Shown piece by piece: positions 27,681 through 35,984 of a stretch of DNA of 64,000 nucleotides. The translations under genes and the position numbers were made by a program. The DNA is from an uncultured Anaerovibrio sp. (GTDB lineage: Bacteria; Bacillota; Negativicutes; Selenomonadales; Selenomonadaceae): contig CAKPYV010000003.1 of the NCBI GenBank assembly GCA_934203205.1, positions 38,036 to 102,035 of the forward strand. The letters are read 5' to 3'. Below the pieces are notes generated by a model, which was given only the letters and a program-made list of their open reading frames with translations, made no database searches and was not told the origin of the DNA. How positions within the stretch are numbered: position 1 is the first letter of the stretch; the number at the start of each line of letters is the position of its first letter.

Positions 27681-28847
27681 CTATGCATAACGCCTTTTAT
27701 GGCGATGTTTAAGCTTGTATACATATGCCAAAACCTCTGCCACTGCCTTGAACAGCTCCTGAGGCACACTGCCTCCCACCTCAACTGCAGCATAGAGAGC
27801 TCTGGCCAAAGGCTTGTTTTCCACAATAGGAACCCTATTATCTCTGGCAATGCCCTTAATTTTTTGCGCCACTGCGTCCTGCCCCTTGGCCAGCACCACT
27901 GGCGCCGTCATGCCGCTTTCATATTTCAAGGCCACGGCAAAATGAGTAGGGTTAGTGATAATAACATCCGCTTTGGGCACCTCCTGCATCATTCTGGACA
28001 TAGCCATCTGACGCTGCTTCTGACGAATCTTACCCTTAATCTGGGGATCACCTTCCTGCTGTTTGAATTCCTCCTTAACCTCCTGCTTACTCATTTTCAA
28101 ATCCTGATTGTTCTGCCATTTCTGATACATAAAATCCAAAACAGCCATAATCATAAACAGGCCGATAATCTTGAAGGCCAAATCAAAAACTATATCCGAC
28201 ACCTTGGCTGCTCCGGAGAAAATATCCGTAAAAATCAACTTAGGCATCTGAAACAACTCATCGGCCAAATAAATATAGACCAATGAACCGATAATGGCAA
28301 TCTTAAACAATGACTTTACCAATTCCACCAAAGAACGTTTGGAAAAAATTCTGCCAAAACCGCTAATAGGATTTAACCTGCCAGGATTAAAGCTTAGCTT
28401 TTCCGTGGAAAAATTAAAGCCCACCTGAGCTACATTCATAGCCAGGCCAATAATCATGATAAAGACCATCAAAGGCATAGCTGTTTTGGCCAACAAAATC
28501 ACTATGCCAATAAACAGCTGCATAATGGATTCCTCGTTTACATCGAAATTCAGATTACCAAAAATGTAAACAGTATAATTCATAACCTCCTCCACCGCTG
28601 TGGAGCCTAACATCTTCAGTACGAAAAATCCTGCCAACAGCACAAAAGCAGCGCTAATTTCCTGACTACGGCCAACCTGGCCTTTTTTCATGGCATCCTG
28701 CTTACGCTTGGCTGTTGGCTCCTCCGTTTTCTCACCAGCAAAAAGCTGTAAATCAAAAACAAAATCTATCTGGCCACTGCCACTGTCTTCACTTTTTTTT
28801 CTATTGTAATGCCCGTAGGGCAATGGAAATATTACCATACATTTCAT
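27681..28847 (-). CDS. flhB: Flagellar export switch protein FlhB (start uncertain)
   Basis: About 388 aa. Four transmembrane helices are followed by a cytosolic domain with the self-cleaving NPTH motif (VIITNPTHFAVAL), which controls the substrate switch from rod/hook to filament. The conserved core begins at FDLQLFAGEKTEEPT. No ATG, GTG or TTG in frame lies just before this; the nearest in-frame ATGs (28838, 28847, 28859) sit inside the end of fliR and lack a good ribosome binding site. The coordinate given is a compromise and the true N terminus could begin anywhere from about 28769 to 28874. It lies between fliR and flhA. Confidence 0.85.
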   Translation of the reverse strand: MKCMVIFPLPYGHYNRKKSEDSGSGQIDFVFDLQLFAGEKTEEPTAKRKQDAMKKGQVGRSQEISAAFVLLAGFFVLKMLGSTAVEEVMNYTVYIFGNLNFDVNEESIMQLFIGIVILLAKTAMPLMVFIMIIGLAMNVAQVGFNFSTEKLSFNPGRLNPISGFGRIFSKRSLVELVKSLFKIAIIGSLVYIYLADELFQMPKLIFTDIFSGAAKVSDIVFDLAFKIIGLFMIMAVLDFMYQKWQNNQDLKMSKQEVKEEFKQQEGDPQIKGKIRQKQRQMAMSRMMQEVPKADVIITNPTHFAVALKYESGMTAPVVLAKGQDAVAQKIKGIARDNRVPIVENKPLARALYAAVEVGGSVPQELFKAVAEVLAYVYKLKHRHKRRYA

Positions 28848-29583
28848 TGAACAACACATCCAAAAACATAACATAAAAAGGCATAATCACTGCAACAGTA
28901 AAAATACCTATCACAATCTGCATGGGAATACCTACCACAAATATATTCATCTGAGGCATGGTTCTAGCCAATACCCCTAGAGACACGTTAGTCAACAGAA
29001 TGGAAAAGGTTAATGGCATGGCAATTTTCATCCCTGTCACAAAAACCCCAGCGGTAAAATCTGTTATCAAGGTAGCAATATCCGTATTGAAATTCACTCC
29101 CAGCAAAGGAATAGAATCCACACTGCCTACCACAGCCGCCAAAAGCATATGATGCCCATTAGTGACCACAAAAACTATCAAGGTAAGATAATATAAGAAG
29201 CTGCCAATCAGAGGATTTTGCTGATTGGAGGTAGGGTCCATCTCATTAACCACCGCAAAGCCTGCCTGTAAATCCATAATTTTACCAGCCATATTCACAG
29301 ACATCATAGCCACATAGGCCACAAAGCCAATCAGCCAGCCTATAAACAGCTCTGACACTACAGCCAGAGTATAACCCAATATGGATACAGGTGCTGTTAC
29401 TGCCATCTTGGCATCCACCACAGGAAAAAGCACCAAAGTAATGGCAAAGGCAATACCTGCTCTAAAATAGACCGGGATATTCTGACTGCCCCAAAATGGT
29501 GCAATTAGAAACAGCCCGCTGACTCTGGTCATCAAAAGCAGAAATACCGCTGCGTGATTCTGCAGCAATTCATAAAAATCCAC
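28801..29583 (-). CDS. fliR: Flagellar export apparatus protein FliR
   Basis: 260 aa, six-helix membrane protein of the export gate (FliPQR complex). The N-terminal FLLLMTRVSGLFLIAPFWGS and central GFVAYVAMMSVNMAGKIMDLQAGFA segments are family hallmarks. The final codons are followed by TAG and a run of eight A bases, just where flhB begins. Confidence 0.96.
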   Translation of the reverse strand: MDFYELLQNHAAVFLLLMTRVSGLFLIAPFWGSQNIPVYFRAGIAFAITLVLFPVVDAKMAVTAPVSILGYTLAVVSELFIGWLIGFVAYVAMMSVNMAGKIMDLQAGFAVVNEMDPTSNQQNPLIGSFLYYLTLIVFVVTNGHHMLLAAVVGSVDSIPLLGVNFNTDIATLITDFTAGVFVTGMKIAMPLTFSILLTNVSLGVLARTMPQMNIFVVGIPMQIVIGIFTVAVIMPFYVMFLDVLFNEMYGNISIALRALQ

Positions 29584-29594
29584 AGCGCCACCTC

Positions 29595-29864
29595 TTAGCC
29601 TATGTAATAAGGCAGATTAACCAAGACATTGGTTACGTATTCAACCATAAGCCTCAGCATCCACGGGCCAAAAATCAATATGGCCACAAAAACAGCCACA
29701 ATCTTTGGAATAAAGGCCAAGGTCTGCTCCTGAATAGAGGTGGTAGCCTGAAAAATACTGACTGCCAAACCTACCAGCAAGCCCAGTCCTAGCATAGGAG
29801 CTGAAATAATCAACACCATCCGCAGGGCCTCCTGTGCCATCTGTATTACTAAATCACCTGACAT
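29595..29864 (-). CDS. fliQ: Flagellar export apparatus protein FliQ
   Basis: 89-aa two-helix membrane protein of the FliPQR gate. Sequence VGLAVSIFQATTSIQEQTLAFIPKI is the typical FliQ motif. Lies 14 bases after fliP. Confidence 0.96.
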   Translation of the reverse strand: MSGDLVIQMAQEALRMVLIISAPMLGLGLLVGLAVSIFQATTSIQEQTLAFIPKIVAVFVAILIFGPWMLRLMVEYVTNVLVNLPYYIG

Positions 29865-29878
29865 ATACCCACCTGTTT

Positions 29879-30649
29879 CTACTTAAAGCTAATAATCAAG
29901 GACTTAATCAAGAGATGCCAGCCGTCCACCATAACAAAAAGCAATATCTTGAAAGGCAGAGAAATCATTACTGGCGGCAGCATCATCATACCCATGGACA
30001 TCAGGGTACTGGCCACAATCATATCAATAACAATAAATGGTACATATAACATAAAGCCTATCTGAAAGGCTGTTTTCAGCTCACTAATCATATAGGCAGG
30101 AATCAGTGTAAAGGTTGAAACCTCCTCTGGACCACTAGGTCTTGGCCCATCTGCCAAATTTACAAATAGTGCCAAATCTGATTCCCTGGTTTGTTTGAAC
30201 ATAAACTCCCGAATAGGCTCTACTGTCCTGTCAATAGCCTCCTCCTGGGTTATCTGGCCAGCCAAATAGGGTTGCAGGCCATTCTCATTGGCCTGACTCC
30301 AATAGGGAGCCATAATGTAGAAGGTCAAAAACAAAGACAAACCTATAATTACCATATTTGGTGGAGCTGTCTGAGTTGACAAAGCATTACGTAAAAAACC
30401 AAGCACCACAACAATTCTGATAAAGGCTGTTGTCATTATCAGAATCGAGGGTGCTATGGACAAGATTGTCAACACGGCCATCAACTGCAGGGTAACTGCT
30501 ACATCCTGTGGATTTTCTGATGAACCGACATCAATATTTACATTTGGTATCAAGGGGGCTGCAGAAGCAGCATTCACCCAAATAAAAGCTAATAGCAGAG
30601 CCATTATGCAAGGGCACAAAAGCCTCTGTACTCTGGTCACTATCTCCAC
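29879..30649 (-). CDS. fliP: Flagellar export apparatus protein FliP
   Basis: 256 aa with an N-terminal signal-like segment (LLCPCIMALLLAFIWV) and the FliP core: TILSIAPSILIMTTAFIRIVVVLGFLRNAL and the C-terminal GMMMLPPVMISLPFKILLFV. It forms the helical core of the export gate. GTG at 30649 is very close to the AGGAG; GTG at 30640 is an alternative. Confidence 0.95.
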   Translation of the reverse strand: MEIVTRVQRLLCPCIMALLLAFIWVNAASAAPLIPNVNIDVGSSENPQDVAVTLQLMAVLTILSIAPSILIMTTAFIRIVVVLGFLRNALSTQTAPPNMVIIGLSLFLTFYIMAPYWSQANENGLQPYLAGQITQEEAIDRTVEPIREFMFKQTRESDLALFVNLADGPRPSGPEEVSTFTLIPAYMISELKTAFQIGFMLYVPFIVIDMIVASTLMSMGMMMLPPVMISLPFKILLFVMVDGWHLLIKSLIISFK

Positions 30650-30654
30650 AACTC

Positions 30655-31218
30655 CTATCCTCTGCGATTCAATCCCTCACGAAACAGAGACGGTACCCGC
30701 TTGGTCAATTCCTCTAAGGAGGACAGTTGACTAGCAAAGGCACTATTGTCTACGGACTGTACCACAGCCTGACGTCTCAGCCGATCTATTTCCTCCGGGT
30801 CCTCAATCTCCCCCAGCAGAGTAATCTGCTGCTCTGTAACACCCAGTAGCAAAAGCTTATCCGCAATTTCTACCACACAGACAGATTTGCTTGGTCCCAA
30901 GGCCAAATGCTCCAATAATCGTCCCCCTGTGGAGGTTGTACGATTTTGGAAACGACCACTCAGAAATTTGGACGCAAAATAAGCCATGACAACCACAAAG
31001 GCAAATACAGCTACAAGGCTGACTAAATATGCCAATGTTGACCACCATGACATTTGAGAAGGTTTTGGATCTGTATTTTCATAGCCAGACAGATAACCGC
31101 CACCTGAACCAGCCGTATCAGCAGCTGCCGCCAGACAATCTGGCGACAGTACTGAAAACACCAAAATTAAAATACATAGGACAGATGCCATGGAGTAAAA
31201 ACGACTCCAATTACTCAT
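30655..31218 (-). CDS. fliO: Flagellar biosynthetic protein FliO (FliZ)
   Basis: 187 aa. A signal peptide (about residues 10-30) is followed by a Gly-rich stretch, one transmembrane helix (about 62-85) and a basic cytosolic domain (GGRLLEHLALGPSKSVCVVEIADKLL) typical of FliO. It helps assemble FliP rings. It overlaps the cheY stop by one base. Confidence 0.88.
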   Translation of the reverse strand: MSNWSRFYSMASVLCILILVFSVLSPDCLAAAADTAGSGGGYLSGYENTDPKPSQMSWWSTLAYLVSLVAVFAFVVVMAYFASKFLSGRFQNRTTSTGGRLLEHLALGPSKSVCVVEIADKLLLLGVTEQQITLLGEIEDPEEIDRLRRQAVVQSVDNSAFASQLSSLEELTKRVPSLFREGLNRRG

Positions 31219-31580
31219 CAGCCGACTGCTTTGCGAACAGCCTCCAGTACGCGGTCTGGCTGGAAAGGCTTTACAATGAAGTCACGGGCACCTGCCTGAA
31301 TTGCTTCAATAACCATAGCCTGCTGTCCCATAGCAGAGCACATAACGATCTTTGCATTAGGATCAACCTTCTTTATCTCCTTGACAGCACTAATGCCATC
31401 CATTTCAGGCATAGTAATATCCATGGTAATCAAATCTGGCTTCAGCTCCTGGTACTTCTCCAATGCCTTCATACCATTCTCAGCTTCACCAACAACCTCA
31501 TAACCGTTTTTGGTCAGGATATCCTTTACCATCATTCTCATGAACGCTGCGTCATCAACCACCAATACTCTAACTGCCAT
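31218..31580 (-). CDS. cheY: Chemotaxis response regulator CheY
   Basis: 120-aa single receiver domain. Phospho-acceptor Asp54 (ITMDITMPEMDG), acidic pair Asp9/Asp10, Ser82 and Lys104 (FIVKPF) are all present. CheY-P binds the FliM/FliY switch. Start ATG has AAGGAG upstream. A sigma-A-like promoter at 31642-31670 lies ahead of it. Confidence 0.97.
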   Translation of the reverse strand: MAVRVLVVDDAAFMRMMVKDILTKNGYEVVGEAENGMKALEKYQELKPDLITMDITMPEMDGISAVKEIKKVDPNAKIVMCSAMGQQAMVIEAIQAGARDFIVKPFQPDRVLEAVRKAVG

Positions 31581-31641
31581 TTGTCATCTCTCCTTGTCTA
31601 TTTAACGTATAACAAGCTAAATTTCGTCTATAATCAATACC

Positions 31642-31670
31642 ATTGTACTTTAAACCTGAAAATTTTTCAA
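31642..31670 (-). promoter_or_regulatory. Internal promoter upstream of cheY
   Basis: TTGAAA-N17-TACAAT on the minus strand, in the 111-base gap between fliY and cheY. Confidence 0.6.
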
Positions 31671-31691
31671 GTCCCAGTACAATTTGCTATC

Positions 31692-32945
31692 CTACAAAGA
31701 TTGAACTCTTTCCATAGGACTTACTATTTCCGTAATGCGAACACCAAAATTTTCATCAATAACTACAACCTCGCCCTTGGCTGTCAGCTGGCCATTAACA
31801 TGAATGTCCACTGGCTCACCAGCCAATTTGTCCAGCTCAATAATGGAGCCTGTAGAAAATTCCAGAATCTCACGAATTGATTTCTTAGTCCGTCCCAACT
31901 CAACAGTAACCTGCAGCGGAACATCCTGAATCAGGCTGATATTCGCTGCATTAACCTCAACTGGTTCGTTGGTAAGAGGTGCAAACTGTGCATTCTGCAC
32001 CGGTACTCCTGAAGCTACCACATTGTTAGCATAAGCAGGAGGTGCATATACAGGCTGAACCCCCATAGGCGGTGCCGCATACTGCGGCTGCGGAGGAGCT
32101 GCATACTGAGGTGCTGCTGGCTGTGGAGCCGGTGCTGCAGCTGGGGCTGGAGCAGCTGCCGCAGGAGCAGGCTCTGGAGCTGCTGAAGCCGGTGCAGGCT
32201 CTGGGGCTGGTGCGGGAGCCTCCTCAGCCTGAGCCTCTGCCTCTGCACCACCTCCCATCAGGAAAGTCACCATTTCCTTAGCCACATCCAAAGGAAGAAT
32301 CTGCATGATTTCGCTGTCAATAAGACCATCTACCTCCATGCGGAAGCTGGTTTTTACCACTGGCTCATCATTATTAACCAAATCTGTAATTTTATCTTCG
32401 GTCCCTAAATCAATAAGATTTACCTTTGGTGGGGAAATATCTATTTTTTTATTAAACATGGTAGAGAGAGAGGTTGCCACTGTACCCATCATCTGGTTCA
32501 TGGCCTCACCCACAGCACTCATATGAATCTCATTGAGTTCTTCCTGTGGATTTAATCCATCTCCACCCATCATCAAATCTGCAATAATAGAGGCATCAGA
32601 AGCCTGGATTGCCAAAATATTATTGCCATTGATACCTATTACATAGCCTACCTCAACCACCAAGTAAGGCATTGGATACTGATTCTGAATTGTAGACATA
32701 GTATCCACACTTACAGTAGGGGTTGTAATATTAACCTTATGTCCTAACAATACTGACAATGTTGTTGCAGCACTGCCCATAGAGATATTGCCAATCTCAC
32801 CTAGGGCATCCTTCTCCATACTGGACAGCAGATCATCCGATAATACAGAAGAAGCTTCCTCATTAGATGCCGAATCACTGGCAGCAGGCTCTGATGCACC
32901 ACCCTTCAGCAGCGCATCAATTTCCTCTTGCGTCAAATCAGCCAT
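31692..32945 (-). CDS. fliY: Flagellar switch phosphatase FliY/FliN
   Basis: 417 aa. N-terminal peptide TQEEIDALLKGG binds CheY-P; next comes a CheC-like phosphatase domain with two motifs (DALGEIGNISMG and SAVGEAMNQMMG), then a Pro/Ala-rich linker (about 230-310), and a C-terminal SpoA/FliN domain (VTVELGRTKKSIREIL). It is both part of the C-ring and the phosphatase that removes CheY-P. ATG at 32945 follows AAGGAG and overlaps the fliM end by 8 bases; this is preferred over a start four codons upstream. Confidence 0.94.
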   Translation of the reverse strand: MADLTQEEIDALLKGGASEPAASDSASNEEASSVLSDDLLSSMEKDALGEIGNISMGSAATTLSVLLGHKVNITTPTVSVDTMSTIQNQYPMPYLVVEVGYVIGINGNNILAIQASDASIIADLMMGGDGLNPQEELNEIHMSAVGEAMNQMMGTVATSLSTMFNKKIDISPPKVNLIDLGTEDKITDLVNNDEPVVKTSFRMEVDGLIDSEIMQILPLDVAKEMVTFLMGGGAEAEAQAEEAPAPAPEPAPASAAPEPAPAAAAPAPAAAPAPQPAAPQYAAPPQPQYAAPPMGVQPVYAPPAYANNVVASGVPVQNAQFAPLTNEPVEVNAANISLIQDVPLQVTVELGRTKKSIREILEFSTGSIIELDKLAGEPVDIHVNGQLTAKGEVVVIDENFGVRITEIVSPMERVQSL

Positions 32946-33942
32946 TAGTATCTTCATCTCCTTCCGAAATTATTCTGGTAATCTGTATTGCTTTTTTATT
33001 GCCAGAGGTACCAGGACGGCAATAAAATTTTTCCATATTGCCTACTATACATTTTAATTCATCATCAACCTTGGTGTCCATCTGTAGGACATCCCCATAG
33101 CTTAGGGATAGGAATTCCTGCAAGGTTATACTAAATGCTCCCATCTGAACAATAACAGGAACCTTGGTATTTTTCAGCTTACGACGAATAATAGCCTCAT
33201 GCTCAGGATTTTCCTCCTTAGTTACAGAGGCTGCCACCCAGAAGGTGGTTGTCAATTTCGACATAATAGGTTCCAATACCAGATAAGGAATACATATATT
33301 CATCAAGCCCTCTACAGGGCCGATTTTCATTTGCAAGGTGATAATAACCACCATATCGCTAGGGGGCACAATCTGAGCAAACTGAGGGTTTGACTCCATT
33401 GCCTCTATCTTTGGCGTAAATTGCGCCACATTGGCCCAAGCCTCCCGCAGATGGCTCATAGCCTTATCAAATACTCTGCGGATTACGGCTTCCTCTATCT
33501 CCGTCAATACTCTGGATTTGAGACTATTCTCTCCCTGACCGCCAAAGACTCTGTCAATGATAGCAAAACAGATTCCTGTGTCAAACTCCATGATAATATT
33601 GCCCTTAAGAGGCGGTACAGCCAAAATACCAATTACTGATGGATTGGCTATGGACTGTACAAATTCCTGATATGTCGTCTGCTCTACCGAGGCAACCTCA
33701 ACACTTACCAAAGCCCGCAAATAAGTGGACAGATAAGTGTTAAACAACCTGGCAAAGTTGTCATGCAGCATATTAAGGGTTCGAATCTGGTCCTTTGAGA
33801 ATTTATCCGGTCTCTTGAAGTCATAGGTCTTAACCTTTTTCTGCTCTTCCTCAGCCTTCATCTCATCAGCACTAACCTCGCCTGTTGAAAAGGCCGCCAA
33901 CAGTTTATCTATCTCAGACTGGGATAATACATCATCTGCCAA
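32938..33942 (-). CDS. fliM: Flagellar motor switch protein FliM
   Basis: 334 aa. The N-terminal CheY-P-binding peptide LSQSEIDKLLAAF, the middle domain with the GGxG segment (DRVFGGQGENS), and the C-terminal SpoA domain are present. It forms the C-ring with FliG and FliY. Start is TTG at 33942 with GGGGGA upstream. Confidence 0.95.
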   Translation of the reverse strand: MADDVLSQSEIDKLLAAFSTGEVSADEMKAEEEQKKVKTYDFKRPDKFSKDQIRTLNMLHDNFARLFNTYLSTYLRALVSVEVASVEQTTYQEFVQSIANPSVIGILAVPPLKGNIIMEFDTGICFAIIDRVFGGQGENSLKSRVLTEIEEAVIRRVFDKAMSHLREAWANVAQFTPKIEAMESNPQFAQIVPPSDMVVIITLQMKIGPVEGLMNICIPYLVLEPIMSKLTTTFWVAASVTKEENPEHEAIIRRKLKNTKVPVIVQMGAFSITLQEFLSLSYGDVLQMDTKVDDELKCIVGNMEKFYCRPGTSGNKKAIQITRIISEGDEDTNG

Positions 33943-33980
33943 GCTTCATCCCCCTTTCCCATAAAATATATCTCATCTCA

Positions 33981-34490
33981 TTACTGAAGCATAAAGCTTG
34001 TTATATATACATCATATACAGAACCTTCGCCAAGAACCTTATTCAGCTCAGACTTAATTCTGCTCTTCAAATCGTCCTGACGAGCAGCATCCAGCTCCTC
34101 AATCTTAACAGTACGAAGAATCTGCAATGTGGTATCCATAATCTTGGTTTCAGCAGCAGGTACCAGCTTGCCTTCAGCAACATTGTGCTCATTCTCTGGA
34201 TTCAGCTCTACTGTAATACCTACCTTCAGGAAACGACTGGATTTGATACCTCCAACATTGACAATAATGCCCTCCTTGGCATCTCCCAGCTTCACAAATA
34301 CACCTGGATCATGATTTCTGTTCTCTACAGCAGCCTGATTCCCTGCGGACATAAACTGGGTGGTGACGAAATAAGAAATACCGCCTGCCAACACAAGGCC
34401 CACCAATATCAACACTACAATGATGATTATTGGAAATTTCTTGCCTCCTTCTGCTGGAGCCGTCTCCTCTGTCTTTTCTTCATCAGCCAT
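33981..34490 (-). CDS. fliL: Flagellar basal body protein FliL
   Basis: 169 aa. A short charged N terminus, one transmembrane helix (about residues 21-43) and a periplasmic/extracellular domain with the FliL pattern (FVKLGDAKEGIIVNVGG...RFLKVGITVEL). It supports the stator-rotor interaction. AAGGAG lies upstream of the ATG. Confidence 0.93.
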   Translation of the reverse strand: MADEEKTEETAPAEGGKKFPIIIIVVLILVGLVLAGGISYFVTTQFMSAGNQAAVENRNHDPGVFVKLGDAKEGIIVNVGGIKSSRFLKVGITVELNPENEHNVAEGKLVPAAETKIMDTTLQILRTVKIEELDAARQDDLKSRIKSELNKVLGEGSVYDVYITSFMLQ

Positions 34491-34545
34491 TGCATTCCAC
34501 TCCTTCTTTTACAATATATAAAATTAATCCCCCTTAAAGGATTAA

Positions 34546-34573
34546 ATTATATTCACATTTAACATTTTACCAA
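34546..34573 (-). promoter_or_regulatory. Promoter upstream of fliL-fliM-fliY
   Basis: TTGGTA-N16-TATAAT on the minus strand, in the 161-base gap after flbD. Confidence 0.5.
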
Positions 34574-34651
34574 TATTCTGCTAAATTACAACCTTTCTTG
34601 TAAAAACTTATCAGAAAAAGGGTAATTTGCACTAGATACCCGCTCTATTTT

Positions 34652-34846
34652 TTATTTGTACAGAGCTCTCTTATATACCATAACCTTTCTGACAATATCC
34701 TCCATTCTATCCTGAACGATAAGCTTCTTGCCATTTGTCAGGGTTATAACTGTATCAGGAGTTTCCTCCATAGTCTCAATAATTTCCGCATTGAGGATGA
34801 ATTCTCCTTTTTTGCCATCGGAATTAAATTTTGTAAGCTTGATCAT
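34652..34846 (-). CDS. flbD: FlbD-family protein
   Basis: 64-aa FlbD-type small protein (IKLTKFN...FILNAEIIETMEETPDTVITLTNGKK..V). In Bacillota it usually lies between flgE and fliL; here flgE is absent from that spot. ATG at 34846 follows GAGGAGG closely, so the upstream extension of the open frame is not used. Its function is not established. Confidence 0.9.
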   Translation of the reverse strand: MIKLTKFNSDGKKGEFILNAEIIETMEETPDTVITLTNGKKLIVQDRMEDIVRKVMVYKRALYK

Positions 34847-34894
34847 GGTTCTTTCCTCCTCAATAATATATATCATCCTTGATGCTAATCCCTT

Positions 34895-34947
34895 ACTCTC
34901 AGGCAAAAGCCCGATGGATATCCATCAGGCCCTTATCCTGTGAGAGT
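34895..34947 (-). terminator. Hairpin/possible terminator in the flgE slot
   Basis: A 9-bp inner stem (GCCTGATGG / CCATCGGGC with one G-T pair, loop ATAT) followed by TTTT on the minus strand, enclosed by a second pair of arms (ACTCTCA..GG / CCTGAGAGT). It may end transcription coming from flgD and the TIGR02530 gene. The U-tract is short, so partial termination is possible. Confidence 0.5.
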
Positions 34948-35028
34948 ACATTGTACCTCTATAGCCATTGGCCATTCCCTGCCCTGTTTCAGTCATTCCA
35001 CCGGACAAGGCTTCCTGTACAGTCCAGC

Positions 35029-35421
35029 CTATGAAAGAATCGCCGCACTGTCTATATTGGTAAAAATATTTTCCCTAGCGCTTTTGCCATCCATGGCAGT
35101 AATCACAGTTCGGTTGGCCACACTTACCACAAAAGCCATATCATTCATATAAATCAGTGACTCTCTGGCTCCCTTTTGGGCCATCTTATCAACAGCATCA
35201 TCCAGCTTCTGCAAATCCTCCTGACTCAAATCCAGCTGCCGGCTTTCCAGTCGCTGCAAAGCGTGATTGGAAAAGCTAACCTTCCGGGAAGCCTTTTGCA
35301 GAATATCCGCAAAGGAAGCACCTGTAATAGCTGTATTCCCTCTGATAATTTTTTGTCCAAAACCGGATTTTTCCACAGGCAAAACAGGCTGCCCCGGAAA
35401 AATAATTCCTGAATTTGACAT
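35029..35421 (-). CDS. TIGR02530-family flagellar operon protein
   Basis: 130 aa. Family hallmarks SFADILQKA, FSNHALQRLESRQLDLSQED and RVxANRTVITAMD-like C terminus are recognised. The gene normally lies between flgD and flgE in Bacillota. Its function is unknown; a hook-assembly link is inferred from context. Start ATG at 35421. Confidence 0.88.
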   Translation of the reverse strand: MSNSGIIFPGQPVLPVEKSGFGQKIIRGNTAITGASFADILQKASRKVSFSNHALQRLESRQLDLSQEDLQKLDDAVDKMAQKGARESLIYMNDMAFVVSVANRTVITAMDGKSARENIFTNIDSAAILS

Positions 35422-35441
35422 CCCACTTGCCTCCTTAAAAC

Positions 35442-35960
35442 TTATGCTCCTTCCCCAATGCGGGTAAGGGTAGAAATATCAACCTTGGTCAAGGCCTTAA
35501 CCTTGTTGCCGCTAGCATCTACTACCTCAGTTTCTACCATCAAGGATGGTGAACCATCAGAGATACTTACGCTTTTGGCTTTACCCTCATGGGTAGTAGT
35601 GCTGCCATCACTGTTAGTGGTAGTCCACTGCACAGTTTTGTCAATCATGCCGGTAAGCTGTCCCACCAACAAAGAAGTATCCATATTCTCAATCAAGGTA
35701 TTTACCTTGGTAAGTCCTTTGGCTACCTCTGTCATCTGCTCCAAAGCGGAGAACTGAGCCAGCTGAGAAAGATACTCGCCGTTATCCATTGGATCTAACG
35801 GATCCTGATACTGCATCTGCTTTACCAGCAATGTCAAGAAAGTATCCTTGCTGATGTAATCAGAATTAGTAGTTTTATTAGCGTTTTGTTTTGCCATATA
35901 CTGGTCATAATCATAAGTAACGCCATCAACTGTTACAGTATTCAGAGAAGAACTTGCCAT
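35442..35960 (-). CDS. flgD: Hook capping protein FlgD
   Basis: 172 aa. N-terminal pattern ISKDTFLTLLVKQMQYQDPLDPMDNGEYL and LAQFSALEQM are the FlgD scaffold signature. It caps the growing hook so that FlgE can add. It is shorter than some homologues, but complete. Confidence 0.94.
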   Translation of the reverse strand: MASSSLNTVTVDGVTYDYDQYMAKQNANKTTNSDYISKDTFLTLLVKQMQYQDPLDPMDNGEYLSQLAQFSALEQMTEVAKGLTKVNTLIENMDTSLLVGQLTGMIDKTVQWTTTNSDGSTTTHEGKAKSVSISDGSPSLMVETEVVDASGNKVKALTKVDISTLTRIGEGA

Positions 35961-35984
35961 ATCGCATCCTCCTTTCTCATTACA

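Noticed and set aside
31651..31665. Possible CodY box near the cheY promoter
   Set aside because: AATTTTCAG matches only the first half of the CodY motif; the second half has too many mismatches to support a site.
32072..32281. Repetitive Ala/Pro/Gln frames over the middle of fliY
   Set aside because: They come from the low-complexity linker of FliY read in other frames.
34886..34947. Glycine-riboswitch-like string CTCTCAGGCAAAAG on the plus strand
   Set aside because: The string matches the 3' core of the glycine aptamer, but the matching 5' half is not upstream, the pairing partner lies downstream, and no plus-strand gene follows. It is better read as one arm of the hairpin on the minus strand.
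34920..35020. Short coding-like frame after the TIGR02530 gene (minus strand), possible flgE remnant
   Set aside because: An open frame reading EALSGGMTETGQGMANGY can be made, but it has no start with a ribosome site, and it does not resemble FlgE.
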